This document shows positions 22,833 through 31,248 of a DNA stretch of 64,000 bases, piece after piece; the first letter of the stretch is position 1; every line of letters begins with the position of its first letter. Source of the DNA: JAWCLZ01 sp038850275. GTDB taxonomy: Archaea; Halobacteriota; JAWCLZ01. The stretch spans positions 1 through 64,000 of the forward strand of contig JAWCLZ010000005.1 in the NCBI GenBank assembly GCA_038850275.1. Reading direction: 5' to 3'. The notes below the pieces were generated by a model that did no database searches, was not told where the DNA came from, and saw only the letters and a program-made list of their open reading frames with translations. The translations under genes and the position numbers were made by a program.

Positions 22833-25340
22833 CTATCTAATTCTTTTAATCTCCATTATCCTCCTGATGCATACCTCGGTTGTGAAGAGAGCGAGAGCAG
22901 CCACAGTAAAATAAATACTAACATCTTTCTTTTCCTTCACTACCTTGGCTCCCTTTACCTTCACATCTTCTATTAGTTTCTCTCTAATGCTGGCTTCATC
23001 GCTATATACCTTCCCCCCATAGGCAGCTATGATCTCCTCAAGGTCGCTATTGAAACCTAGTTTTTCATATTCAACTGGGTAGTTAACAGCTATGAGATAC
23101 CCTGAAAGGTTGTAGAAGCCATTTTTACTGGCGTGGAAAGATGCTTGATAGCTATCTTCGCCTATTCTAGAGAGAATCAAAGGCTCGTTATCCAGCAATA
23201 GCATTGGTGTTCCCTTCGAAGTCACCTCTATATATACTTCATCCCCCAAGCGAGCATCACTTGCAGTTATCTTTGGATCTATGCCCTTTTCGGGATCCCC
23301 AATTGCATAGTTAACCACTGCAGAGATCAACTTTGAGTTATTCCCGTGGTAAACTTGAGAAGCCCATTTATTTCCATTGTCAGTGGTAAATGCAGCAACT
23401 CTACCTAAGCCAAATTGCCAGACTGTTACAATTGGATTTCCATCCTCAGTAACGATTATAGCTCTTGCACCAAATTTAGGAGTGGCGTGGTTAAAGCCAG
23501 TGATTGTAGCATTAAATCTAGTACCCTTAAGATTTTGAGCTATGAAGTGATTTGGATCGCATACACCCAAGCTGAACTCAGTTTTCTTAGTCTCCTCCTT
23601 CTTTTTCTCCTCGAAGAGCAAGCTAATAGGTGGAGCATCTTCCAAGTTGTAAAAAGCTCCATTGCCCTTAATGGCTAGTTCAGCCATTAATAAATCATCA
23701 CCTGGAGCAACGTTTACACCTATTATATACAGGGAGATTCCCTTTCGAGCCATTTTCACAGCCTCCTCGACAAGCCTAGATCCACCATCGCTCGGATAGC
23801 CATCGGTGAGCATTATCGCTATTCTCTTGCCTTGAAAAGTCTCAAGCGTCTCAGTAGCATTCTTTAAAGCTGGAAGAATATAGGTATTGGATGGACTTAC
23901 TATTGGCTGCAGTCTTGAAATAATATTCTTTATCTCAGTTCTATTTTGATATTTATCCATTGGCACTATGAGGTATTGATATCGCTCAAAAGCGATCACT
24001 CCAATAGAGCTATTCAAAGGCAATTGATCTAGAACATCAGCAACATATCCCTTAATATAATCTAATACAATGCCCTCGCCATATGGAAAACTAGTGCTCC
24101 CAGAGATATCCACTAGGAATAGTATGCCTATTTCCTCAGCTGGTCTCTCGCTAAGCCAAGGATAAACTGGTAGCAGTGCTTGAAGCACTGGAGAGCTATC
24201 ATAGCCCCCGCGGTCATAAGATTGCTCTCCACCCACTACTACAAGCCCACCCCCCTCGCTTACATATTTAGAAAGTGCTTCAACTTCAGAGGTGCGCATC
24301 TTATTAGCATGCACGTTATCAAGCACCACAGCTGAGTATATCTCAGGATATCTAAGCTCAGTGACTACATCTACCCTGTAAAGCTCGCGAAGTACTTGAG
24401 AGAGAGGGCTATCAATAGCATTGGTCACAAGCAGCACTCTAGGCTTGTCTATAGTGTTTATTGCTTTATAGAAAACATTGTTCTCAGCATAGAAATCGCT
24501 TGAATATGGCTTTATCTCAGCTTTCACTGTGTGGGAGCCAATGGTTGCGAATTTATGGGTGATGGTTATTATTTCAGTTTTATCAACAATTTTATTGAGC
24601 TTTAATTTATCATCTATCCAAACTGTGAGGTTGCCCTTTATCTCGCTATTACCAACTTTTCTAACAACTACATCAAAAGTAGCTTCACTTCCAACTATTA
24701 CCCTTTTTGCACCAGTGATGCTAACTGAGAGGTCAGCTTGACTTGGAGCTGGATTTAATTTTAAAGCATAAACACTTGTGCCCAAGGTATTTGCAGTTGA
24801 AATCGCTACATCTAAACTTCTACCGTGATTATTATTCCCATCGCTTATGAGTAAGATAGCTGCATCACTTTTTGAATTCTGCACTATTGCATCGCCAATC
24901 GCTGATTTTGTACCTGCGATATACCTCTGGGTAACAACTGTTTTTTCCTGAAGTGCCATGGAAAGTGCTGGTATGCGCGTTCTATCGAGAATTGCCATGC
25001 TCTCAGTTTGGTCTTCAATTATAATTACCTCTGGCTTATCATTTACGTGAACTCTTTCAATTATTATGAATGGCGAAGCAAGGGATGCAATTAAAAGGCC
25101 TATTATAATCACTCTAGAGGCAAATATAAGTTTCCTTTTCTTAGTGAAAATAGCAAGCAAAATTATAATTGGAATGAGGAGAGAAAAGATAACTGGGTAG
25201 TCAAATGCTATTGAAAAAAGTAGAGATTTCCCGCTCCCGAATAAGCTATTTATATAGTTTAATAGATCCTTAAGATAAAGATAGAAATAATCTAGGTCTA
25301 TATTTATATTGAAATTGAGAAAGAGGATGGGAATATCCAT
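22833..25340 (-). CDS. membrane protein with von Willebrand A domain and glutamine-amidotransferase-like domain
   Basis: The 835-residue protein has two N-terminal membrane helices. A degenerate vWA-like region (IIEDQTESM) is followed by Ig-like domains. A GATase1-like segment contains VSEGGGLVVVGG, and a full vWA domain has the metal site FLVDISGST (about residue 410). A C-terminal helix (FTVAALALFTTEV) precedes a basic tail. It resembles the large vWA/BatA-type proteins in MoxR operons. It is the last gene of the operon, and its start overlaps the previous gene's stop by one base. It is probably a cell-envelope component assembled with MoxR help. Confidence 0.85.
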   Translation of the reverse strand: MDIPILFLNFNINIDLDYFYLYLKDLLNYINSLFGSGKSLLFSIAFDYPVIFSLLIPIIILLAIFTKKRKLIFASRVIIIGLLIASLASPFIIIERVHVNDKPEVIIIEDQTESMAILDRTRIPALSMALQEKTVVTQRYIAGTKSAIGDAIVQNSKSDAAILLISDGNNNHGRSLDVAISTANTLGTSVYALKLNPAPSQADLSVSITGAKRVIVGSEATFDVVVRKVGNSEIKGNLTVWIDDKLKLNKIVDKTEIITITHKFATIGSHTVKAEIKPYSSDFYAENNVFYKAINTIDKPRVLLVTNAIDSPLSQVLRELYRVDVVTELRYPEIYSAVVLDNVHANKMRTSEVEALSKYVSEGGGLVVVGGEQSYDRGGYDSSPVLQALLPVYPWLSERPAEEIGILFLVDISGSTSFPYGEGIVLDYIKGYVADVLDQLPLNSSIGVIAFERYQYLIVPMDKYQNRTEIKNIISRLQPIVSPSNTYILPALKNATETLETFQGKRIAIMLTDGYPSDGGSRLVEEAVKMARKGISLYIIGVNVAPGDDLLMAELAIKGNGAFYNLEDAPPISLLFEEKKKEETKKTEFSLGVCDPNHFIAQNLKGTRFNATITGFNHATPKFGARAIIVTEDGNPIVTVWQFGLGRVAAFTTDNGNKWASQVYHGNNSKLISAVVNYAIGDPEKGIDPKITASDARLGDEVYIEVTSKGTPMLLLDNEPLILSRIGEDSYQASFHASKNGFYNLSGYLIAVNYPVEYEKLGFNSDLEEIIAAYGGKVYSDEASIREKLIEDVKVKGAKVVKEKKDVSIYFTVAALALFTTEVCIRRIMEIKRIR

Positions 25341-27214
25341 TAAAGTTCACCTCTGTGCTTTAAATAAATTAGCTCTAATATAACTAGAGCTAGAACAAAG
25401 CAGAGGACATAGGGCTTTAGATTGAGTTTCTCAATCTGCTTCTCGCCAGATAGCTCTGTTTTCTTCAGAAGTGCAGCTGCTTCACTGCTAAATTCAGAGG
25501 GTGAAAGATTGGATTCATGTTCATCAAGTAAATTCGCAGAGATCTTGCGATCGCCAATTGAATATATTCCAACTTCATTTAGAAGCAAATTCTTGGTCTC
25601 AATAGTTTTAGCACCAGCTTGAGATTCAAAGGTAACGATTTGTTCACTTGAAAATGGCAATATTTCCCCTGTTTTAAAATTGAAGTCCATTAAATTAGGA
25701 GTGGCACTGACCCAGTCGATTAACTGAAGCCAGAAAACTGGATAGTTGGTTTTTAAATAGAAATCCCCTGAGATTACATCTCCAAATGCGCAGTTGGTTC
25801 CAAGATAGATAACTCTACCAAGTCCTTTAACCCAATATGCAACTATGGGCGTGCCATCTCTAAGGGCACTTGCTATGACAATTGAATTATTTTTTGCTCT
25901 AGCATTGAAGTAATTATTGACCCAGCCGAAGTCAATATCGCGGCTGAATTCATTCTCTAGATCTACCACGATGCTGGAGGAATTATTGCTCAGTCCTATT
26001 ATTTCAACTGGTAAAAGCTCATTAATTCCTAGCTTGGGCAAATCTTGCGTTGCAAGGACAACTAAGTTACCCCCGCCTTCCACGTAACTCTTTAAGTCAG
26101 CGAGCGTGCCTGGTAATAAAGAATTTTGCTTTACATTGGAAAGCACCACTAAATCTTGGTCAAATTTAGGGAGCACAGGTGGTGTGGCGTTGATTAGCTT
26201 TGTATTTGGGAGAACTGAAATTGCAATATGCAAAGGAGAAGTTATATTCTCGCTTATTACAAGCACCCTTCGATTTTTAACTTGAGGTATGCTAATATAA
26301 AGTATATTATCAATAGGTAAGTCATCTTCACCCTCGACTTCTAAATTGATTTTCAAAACCCCCCCTTTTTGAGTAATATTAGTTAATGTGAAGAAATCAC
26401 TGCTATATGCTGGGATAATTCTTTTATCACTACTTTGAAATCGATCGTTTAAGTAAACATATATTGTTACTCTCTTTTCCTCTGCTGCGAAGTTTTTCAC
26501 TACAAATGAGAGCTCGCTATCTTTAAACTTAGTGCTTATGATACCAACATTTTTAGGATTGGTATCGCTTGCTACTTGCACATATTCCACTTCTATGTTC
26601 TTGCTGGCTATGATTTTCTCAGCAATCAAGGGAGATAAGCCCTCCCAGCCTGCGAAATCCGAGATTACCACTATCCTACCCCTCTCTTTCCCGATCAATC
26701 CCTTGGCAAGTAAAATTGCATCGCCAAGGTTTGCTGAAGTTGCACTTGGCTGAAGCTGATCTAAAACCAAGTTTGCATCTCTCGCTCCCCCTCTTTCGAA
26801 TATTAAAACAGGTGTATTCATTGCCAAAATTATGCTAACCCTGCCTTGTGTATATTGCTTGGCAAGGTCTATTGCTTGAGCAAATCTACTTGGCTTGACA
26901 TCCTTTGCCTGCATACTAGCACTAGCGTCTAGAACTATAACTGTATGGTCAAAGCCCGCTGCTGCAGCGTAGATGTAAGGCCCAGCAAGTGCAATGCTAA
27001 GTGCTGCTAGAGCAAATAGCTGAATCAATAGTAGTGGTTCAGCGATGAGCTTTCTTAAAATAGAGTGATATTTTTTCTCTTTTTTCTCAGTATACATTAT
27101 GAACATAAGCGATGGGATCTTGATCTCTCTAGGCTTTGGCTTTATTAGATATAGTATTATAACTGGGATTAGACTTGCAAGTGCTATTAAGAATAGAGAG
27201 TTCTCAAATTGCAT
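25340..27214 (-). CDS. BatA-like membrane protein with von Willebrand A domain
   Basis: The 624-residue protein starts with the typical aerotolerance/BatA N-terminus (a helix, then LYLIKPKPREIKIPSL and a second helix). A vWA domain with MIDAS motif VLDASASMQA follows, then beta-rich repeats and a C-terminal helix (LCFVLALVILELIYL). These proteins work with MoxR AAA+ ATPases and DUF58 proteins. The start directly abuts the DUF58 gene stop. Confidence 0.88.
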   Translation of the reverse strand: MQFENSLFLIALASLIPVIILYLIKPKPREIKIPSLMFIMYTEKKEKKYHSILRKLIAEPLLLIQLFALAALSIALAGPYIYAAAAGFDHTVIVLDASASMQAKDVKPSRFAQAIDLAKQYTQGRVSIILAMNTPVLIFERGGARDANLVLDQLQPSATSANLGDAILLAKGLIGKERGRIVVISDFAGWEGLSPLIAEKIIASKNIEVEYVQVASDTNPKNVGIISTKFKDSELSFVVKNFAAEEKRVTIYVYLNDRFQSSDKRIIPAYSSDFFTLTNITQKGGVLKINLEVEGEDDLPIDNILYISIPQVKNRRVLVISENITSPLHIAISVLPNTKLINATPPVLPKFDQDLVVLSNVKQNSLLPGTLADLKSYVEGGGNLVVLATQDLPKLGINELLPVEIIGLSNNSSSIVVDLENEFSRDIDFGWVNNYFNARAKNNSIVIASALRDGTPIVAYWVKGLGRVIYLGTNCAFGDVISGDFYLKTNYPVFWLQLIDWVSATPNLMDFNFKTGEILPFSSEQIVTFESQAGAKTIETKNLLLNEVGIYSIGDRKISANLLDEHESNLSPSEFSSEAAALLKKTELSGEKQIEKLNLKPYVLCFVLALVILELIYLKHRGEL

Positions 27215-28081
27215 TTACCTCGCCACCATTACCTCGAGGAAGGCATCGAATATTGGTTTATCAGTTCGAAAACTGTAAAATTCAGCTCCAACTCTATCGC
27301 AAGTTGCAGCAATGGCGTGGATATGCTCTTGAAGCCTTTTGAGGTATTCCTCCTTAAACCTAGGGCTGATGTAGGTTTTAATGTGCTTGGCTGTCTCTAG
27401 ATCATAAAGCTTGACATCCCCCTCTAATTCAACATCCCACTCTTGCTTATCAAGCACTTGCACGAGAATTAACTCATGGTTTGAGAGGCGGTATATAGCA
27501 GCGTTTATTGATTCAATTTTATCTAAGAAATCAGATATCACTATCACCAGCGATTTAGAGGTAATTACCTTGATGTATTCCTCAATGCATCTAGCTAGAT
27601 TTGTCTTTCCAGCTAGTTTTAAATTATTGAGGTAGTCGATCATTCCCATTAAATAAGCAGTACCTCGCTTGGTTGGCATTATATTTACATCCTCGGAAAA
27701 AGTGGATATCCCAAATTTCTCATTCTCCTTAGTTACGATGTATGCAAATCCAGTGGCTAGCATTGCAGCATAGTCAAATTTTGAGAGGCTCCCGCTTTTG
27801 AATTCCATACTCTTGCTTGCATCAAGCAAGATATGCGCGGTTAAGCTTTTCTCCTCTTCATACTGCCTTATATAGAGCTTCTCTGTTCTAGCATATAGCC
27901 GCCAGTCAATGGTTTTAATGTCATCGCCGGGCATGTATTCACGATATCCAACTATTCCTATACCCTTACCATAGCGTATTGATCTCCTAGCCCCAGCGTA
28001 AACTGTTGAAACTCGCTTTCTCATTAGGAAACTAAATCTATCTAATTCTTCGAAGAAATCAGTCTCAATCAATCCTTTCAC
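27215..28081 (-). CDS. DUF58 / vWA-like protein
   Basis: The 288-residue cytoplasmic protein has the hallmark DUF58 segment GIVGYREYMPGDDIKTIDWR followed by the basic RQYEEEK. A vWA-like fold with LLDASKSMEF comes next. DUF58 genes almost always sit beside MoxR ATPases, as here, and the product is thought to be a MoxR client or adaptor. Its ATG overlaps the MoxR stop by four bases. Confidence 0.93.
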   Translation of the reverse strand: MKGLIETDFFEELDRFSFLMRKRVSTVYAGARRSIRYGKGIGIVGYREYMPGDDIKTIDWRLYARTEKLYIRQYEEEKSLTAHILLDASKSMEFKSGSLSKFDYAAMLATGFAYIVTKENEKFGISTFSEDVNIMPTKRGTAYLMGMIDYLNNLKLAGKTNLARCIEEYIKVITSKSLVIVISDFLDKIESINAAIYRLSNHELILVQVLDKQEWDVELEGDVKLYDLETAKHIKTYISPRFKEEYLKRLQEHIHAIAATCDRVGAEFYSFRTDKPIFDAFLEVMVAR

Positions 28082-29034
28082 CTAGCTTGCTTTAGAATTT
28101 CAGCTATCACTTGATCCTTAGTTATACCTTTTCGCTCAGCTTCAAATGTGAGAATTATTCTATGCCGGAGCACTGGGTAGGCCATTGCATCTATATCTTC
28201 TCTACTAACGTAGTTTCTCCCGTGTATAAGTGCCCTTGCTTTTGCAGCTAGTATTAAGCCAATTGATGCTCTTGGTGAAGCACCGTATTCAATGTGATGC
28301 TGCTTGGCATTTCTCGTAGCTGTTACAATTTTTAAAACATATTGCTTTATATCCTCTGAAATTGGTACTTCTCTTGTGAGCTGTTGAAGTGCAATTAAAG
28401 TTTCTTTTTTAATCACAGGCTTCACAGTTGGAATTACATTGCCAGTGTAGCGTTCTATAATTGCTTTTTCATCACTTGGAGAGGGATAATCTATTAGGAT
28501 CTTCATCAAGAAGCGATCAAGCTGTGCTTCAGGCAGGGGATATGTGCCTTCCATTTCAATTGGATTTTGAGTTGCAAGTACAAAGAATGGTTTATCCAGC
28601 AAATGAGTTTCATTGCCAACGGTAACTTGACGCTCTTGCATGCATTCAAGCATTGCACTTTGAGTTTTAGGTGAGGCGCGATTTATCTCATCAGCTAGCA
28701 CTATGTTTGCAAAAATAGGTCCTTTTTCAAATCTAAATACCTTTTTGCCATCGTGCTCCTCAACTATATAAGTACCAGTTATATCAGAGGGCATGAGATC
28801 TGGTGTGCATTGAATTCTACTGAACTTTAAATCAGTGACCTTTGCAAGTGTGCTCACCGTTAAAGTCTTGCCCAAACCAGGGTAGCTCTCAATTAAAGCA
28901 TGGCCATTGCAGAGCATGGCAATCAAGATTTGCTCGAGCACTGCCCTCTGGCCAACTATTACCTTTTCCACTTCATCGAATATGGACTTAATGATCCTTC
29001 CTGCTTCTCTATATGTTTCTAAAAGCTGGTCTAT
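28078..29034 (-). CDS. MoxR-type AAA+ ATPase
   Basis: MoxR ATPases act as chaperones that assemble or activate membrane and vWA proteins. Motifs include the P-loop SYPGLGKT, Walker B LADEINRASPKTQSAML, and the sensor region FVLATQNPIEMEGTYPLPEAQLDRF. The first canonical start is GTG 28971, giving MEKVIVGQ and 297 residues. The frame carries an earlier family-like helix (DQLLETYREAGRII) without ATG, GTG or TTG. An AUA start at 29032-29034, nine bases after GGAG, is one possibility and is used for these coordinates. The gene follows a membrane protein and precedes DUF58. Confidence 0.88.
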   Translation of the reverse strand: MDQLLETYREAGRIIKSIFDEVEKVIVGQRAVLEQILIAMLCNGHALIESYPGLGKTLTVSTLAKVTDLKFSRIQCTPDLMPSDITGTYIVEEHDGKKVFRFEKGPIFANIVLADEINRASPKTQSAMLECMQERQVTVGNETHLLDKPFFVLATQNPIEMEGTYPLPEAQLDRFLMKILIDYPSPSDEKAIIERYTGNVIPTVKPVIKKETLIALQQLTREVPISEDIKQYVLKIVTATRNAKQHHIEYGASPRASIGLILAAKARALIHGRNYVSREDIDAMAYPVLRHRIILTFEAERKGITKDQVIAEILKQAR

Positions 29035-29038
29035 ATTA

Positions 29039-29884
29039 TCACACTCCTAATTTGGATAAATTATTGAAATAATTCTTTATTACTTCTTCATATACCTTAG
29101 AATAATTTTCCTCATATCCCAAGCTCGCTATTACACTCACTGGGAATTGCTCTGAAGCACCATATTCAGGCAGCTCAGTTTCAGCTCTTCGCATTCCAAG
29201 TTCACTGCTTACTCCGCGGTAGATCTTGAAATCAACATTCTCCCCCTCGATCTTTGCTATCGATGCCTCGCCCCAGATGTTTGACTCGCCGGTATCCTCG
29301 CCTGGGATAGATATGCGAGTTCTATTCCCACGGGTTTTATTCAACTGCTTCTCCACTTGATTCACCTGCGTTCCCTCATTATCTGGAGGTAAGATTTTGC
29401 CAATAGTTTCCTCCACAACTTGATCTACGTGGGCAAATGTAAGGGAAATCATAATAAAAGCCATACATACTATTGCAAGCACTTTTTTGAATATATTTCT
29501 AGCTGGGAAGAAAGAGGAATATCTTATTTTATCCATATCCCTTGAAACTTGTTGGCTTAAATCTCTAGCAATTAAACTCTCTATACCTATGTTATCATAA
29601 GCAGTTTGAAGACGTTCATTGAGCTTGGGATATCTACGAACCACTTCTAAGATAATATCGAATTTAAAATATTTTATTAATCTAAAAATAAAATATGCAG
29701 CTGCAAAGCCTATAGCAAAACGAGCATCCATTTTTAAAAATAATAATATTATGTATACTATCATGAATATTAAAATACTATCTAAGATTGCCTCATAGGT
29801 CTTGAAACCCTTAAAAGCTCTTTTCAGCCGCTTAATCTTAAGATAAACTTCATCCAAGGTTTCGCTCTTATTCACCTTATTCAT
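29039..29884 (-). CDS. membrane protein of the MoxR operon, unknown function
   Basis: The 281-residue protein has a charged N-terminus and two close membrane helices (AILDSILIFMIVYIILLFL, FAIGFAAAYFIFRLI). A basic cytoplasmic loop (VVRRYPKLNERLQTAYDNIG) leads to a third helix (VLAIVCMAFIMISLTFA) and a roughly 120-residue acidic outer domain. The loop with YPKLNERLQTA resembles that of archaeal proteins found beside MoxR/DUF58 genes. It overlaps the first bases of the extended MoxR frame. Confidence 0.75.
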   Translation of the reverse strand: MNKVNKSETLDEVYLKIKRLKRAFKGFKTYEAILDSILIFMIVYIILLFLKMDARFAIGFAAAYFIFRLIKYFKFDIILEVVRRYPKLNERLQTAYDNIGIESLIARDLSQQVSRDMDKIRYSSFFPARNIFKKVLAIVCMAFIMISLTFAHVDQVVEETIGKILPPDNEGTQVNQVEKQLNKTRGNRTRISIPGEDTGESNIWGEASIAKIEGENVDFKIYRGVSSELGMRRAETELPEYGASEQFPVSVIASLGYEENYSKVYEEVIKNYFNNLSKLGV

Positions 29885-29892
29885 CTTGCCTC

Positions 29893-30408
29893 CTAAGGCA
29901 AAGCTTGCAATTCCATTACTTTTTGCTCCACTGCCTCCATTCTATCCTCTACCCAGTTAATATCAACGCTTAGCGCGTTCTTTAATGTTTCATTTGCATT
30001 TATTTTATTCCTCAGTTCATCAATGGCACTGCGCAAACTCCGCGTGGCGTTATAAAGCTCAGCTATTTTAGCTCTGTAGGTAGCGAGAGTTTGATTTAAA
30101 GCATCGCGCTGAGCCTTGGTTTCCAATAGCTGTTTATCCACTTCAGCTTTCTCCCTCTCTAAACTGGTATATTTAACTCTAAGCGCCTCGAAGTCCCTCT
30201 CTGTTTTATTCAGCTCCCTCTCTGTTTTATTCAGCTCTTGCTCTTTCTCAGCGAGCTCGCTAATCCTAGCTTGAAGCTGCTTTAAAGTTGCATCATAAGC
30301 GCTTGATAAGCCCTTGTAAGTACTTTGATAATATATACTCATCCCAACAATTGCAACTAGCAAGCCTAGAATTATTATCAATAAAGCATAATTCACGTCT
30401 CTCTCCAT
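29893..30408 (-). CDS. single-pass membrane protein with long coiled coil
   Basis: The 171-residue protein has one N-terminal helix (ALLIIILGLLVAIVGMSIYY) and then about 140 residues of heptad-rich coiled coil (LKQLQARISELAEKEQEL through RMEAVEQKVMEL). A perfect 21-base duplication encodes two copies of ELNKTER, exactly one coiled-coil turn set. It is the first gene of the MoxR-vWA operon and likely a scaffold or stator-like component. Confidence 0.8.
   Translation of the reverse strand: MERDVNYALLIIILGLLVAIVGMSIYYQSTYKGLSSAYDATLKQLQARISELAEKEQELNKTERELNKTERDFEALRVKYTSLEREKAEVDKQLLETKAQRDALNQTLATYRAKIAELYNATRSLRSAIDELRNKINANETLKNALSVDINWVEDRMEAVEQKVMELQALP
30195..30236 (-). repeat. 21-base perfect tandem duplication
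   Basis: Identical 21-base units at 30195-30215 and 30216-30236 encode the doubled ELNKTER heptad in the coiled-coil membrane protein, lengthening the coil by exactly one heptad in frame. Confidence 0.95.
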
Positions 30409-30580
30409 TTAGCCTCCATTTTTAAATTTCTATTCTATTTTATTTATTCCTCCATCCCGCTACTTTTATAAAATTTGTTATCTAACTATTTAGGATTTAC
30501 GCAAAAAAGTCTTTTATTTCCTCTTCTTTAATTAATGGAAAAGCCAATATTAATAAGATATTTAATTAAATTGATATGTA
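30409..30580. promoter_or_regulatory. divergent intergenic region
   Basis: This AT-rich stretch separates the leftward MoxR-vWA operon from the rightward archease-RtcB operon. A leftward TATA-like box is plausible in the TTTATAA stretch near 30467-30474, and a rightward one near 30560-30566 (TTTAATTAAA). No small gene was recognised. Confidence 0.35.
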
Positions 30581-30805
30581 ATGAAAGCACTGGAGATCGA
30601 TCGAGAGGTATATGAATTCATAAAAGCTAGGAAGCGGGATTTTAGAGTTTATGCTGCTTGCGATGGTGCAGTGACTTTGCCCGTGGATATCAAGCCACTG
30701 AAGCAATTGGATTATATAATAAATCAATTTAAAATTAAAATATTAAGAAAAATAGATTCTTCAATGTTTTACTGGGTTAAATTGTATGATAACTTCTCAA
30801 TATGA
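30581..30805 (+). CDS. small conserved-looking protein upstream of archease
   Basis: The 74-residue protein begins MKALEIDREVYEFIKARKRDF, followed by RVYAACDGAVTLPVDIKPLK. Its TGA overlaps the archease ATG (ATGA), so it is co-translated with archease and RtcB. It has no membrane helix. The function is unknown; linkage suggests a role in RNA ligation or a shared expression unit only. Confidence 0.6.
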   Translation: MKALEIDREVYEFIKARKRDFRVYAACDGAVTLPVDIKPLKQLDYIINQFKIKILRKIDSSMFYWVKLYDNFSI

Positions 30806-31236
30806 TGGAGAAAAAATTTGAATATCTGGAGCATACAGCTGATGTGAAATTCAAAGCATATGGCAATTGCTTAGAAGAGGCCTTTGCAAATGCTGCTTTT
30901 GCCATGTTCAATGCAATGATCGATCTCAACGAGATTTCATTCAACCGGGAAATTGCAATTAATCTCGAGGCAGAGAGCTTAGAAGACCTGCTCTATGACT
31001 GGCTCTCTGAGTTGCTTTATCAATTCGATGCTAATTATATAATATTTGGGGGATTTGAGGTTGATAAAATCATTGAAAGAGATGGTAAATTTTTAATAGA
31101 AGGAAGAGCATTTGGAGAGCAAATCGATCTAAAAAAGCATAAATTTCATCTACAGGTGAAAGCAGTTACCTTTCACGATATGCAGATCAAAAAAGTCAAT
31201 GATTGCTATACTATACAGGTTTTATTGGATACATAA
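30802..31236 (+). CDS. archease, RtcB activator
   Basis: The 144-residue protein matches archease over its full length. It has the N-terminal FEYLEHTADVKFKAYG with the calcium/metal-binding aspartate, DLLYDWLSELLY in the middle, and the C-terminal VKAVTFHDMQI. Archease helps RtcB form its histidine-GMP intermediate and turn over. ATG 30802 overlaps the preceding stop; a second ATG follows directly. rtcB lies 12 bases downstream with a GGAGG site, a standard pairing. Confidence 0.96.
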   Translation: MMEKKFEYLEHTADVKFKAYGNCLEEAFANAAFAMFNAMIDLNEISFNREIAINLEAESLEDLLYDWLSELLYQFDANYIIFGGFEVDKIIERDGKFLIEGRAFGEQIDLKKHKFHLQVKAVTFHDMQIKKVNDCYTIQVLLDT

Positions 31237-31248
31237 GGAGGTAAGAAG

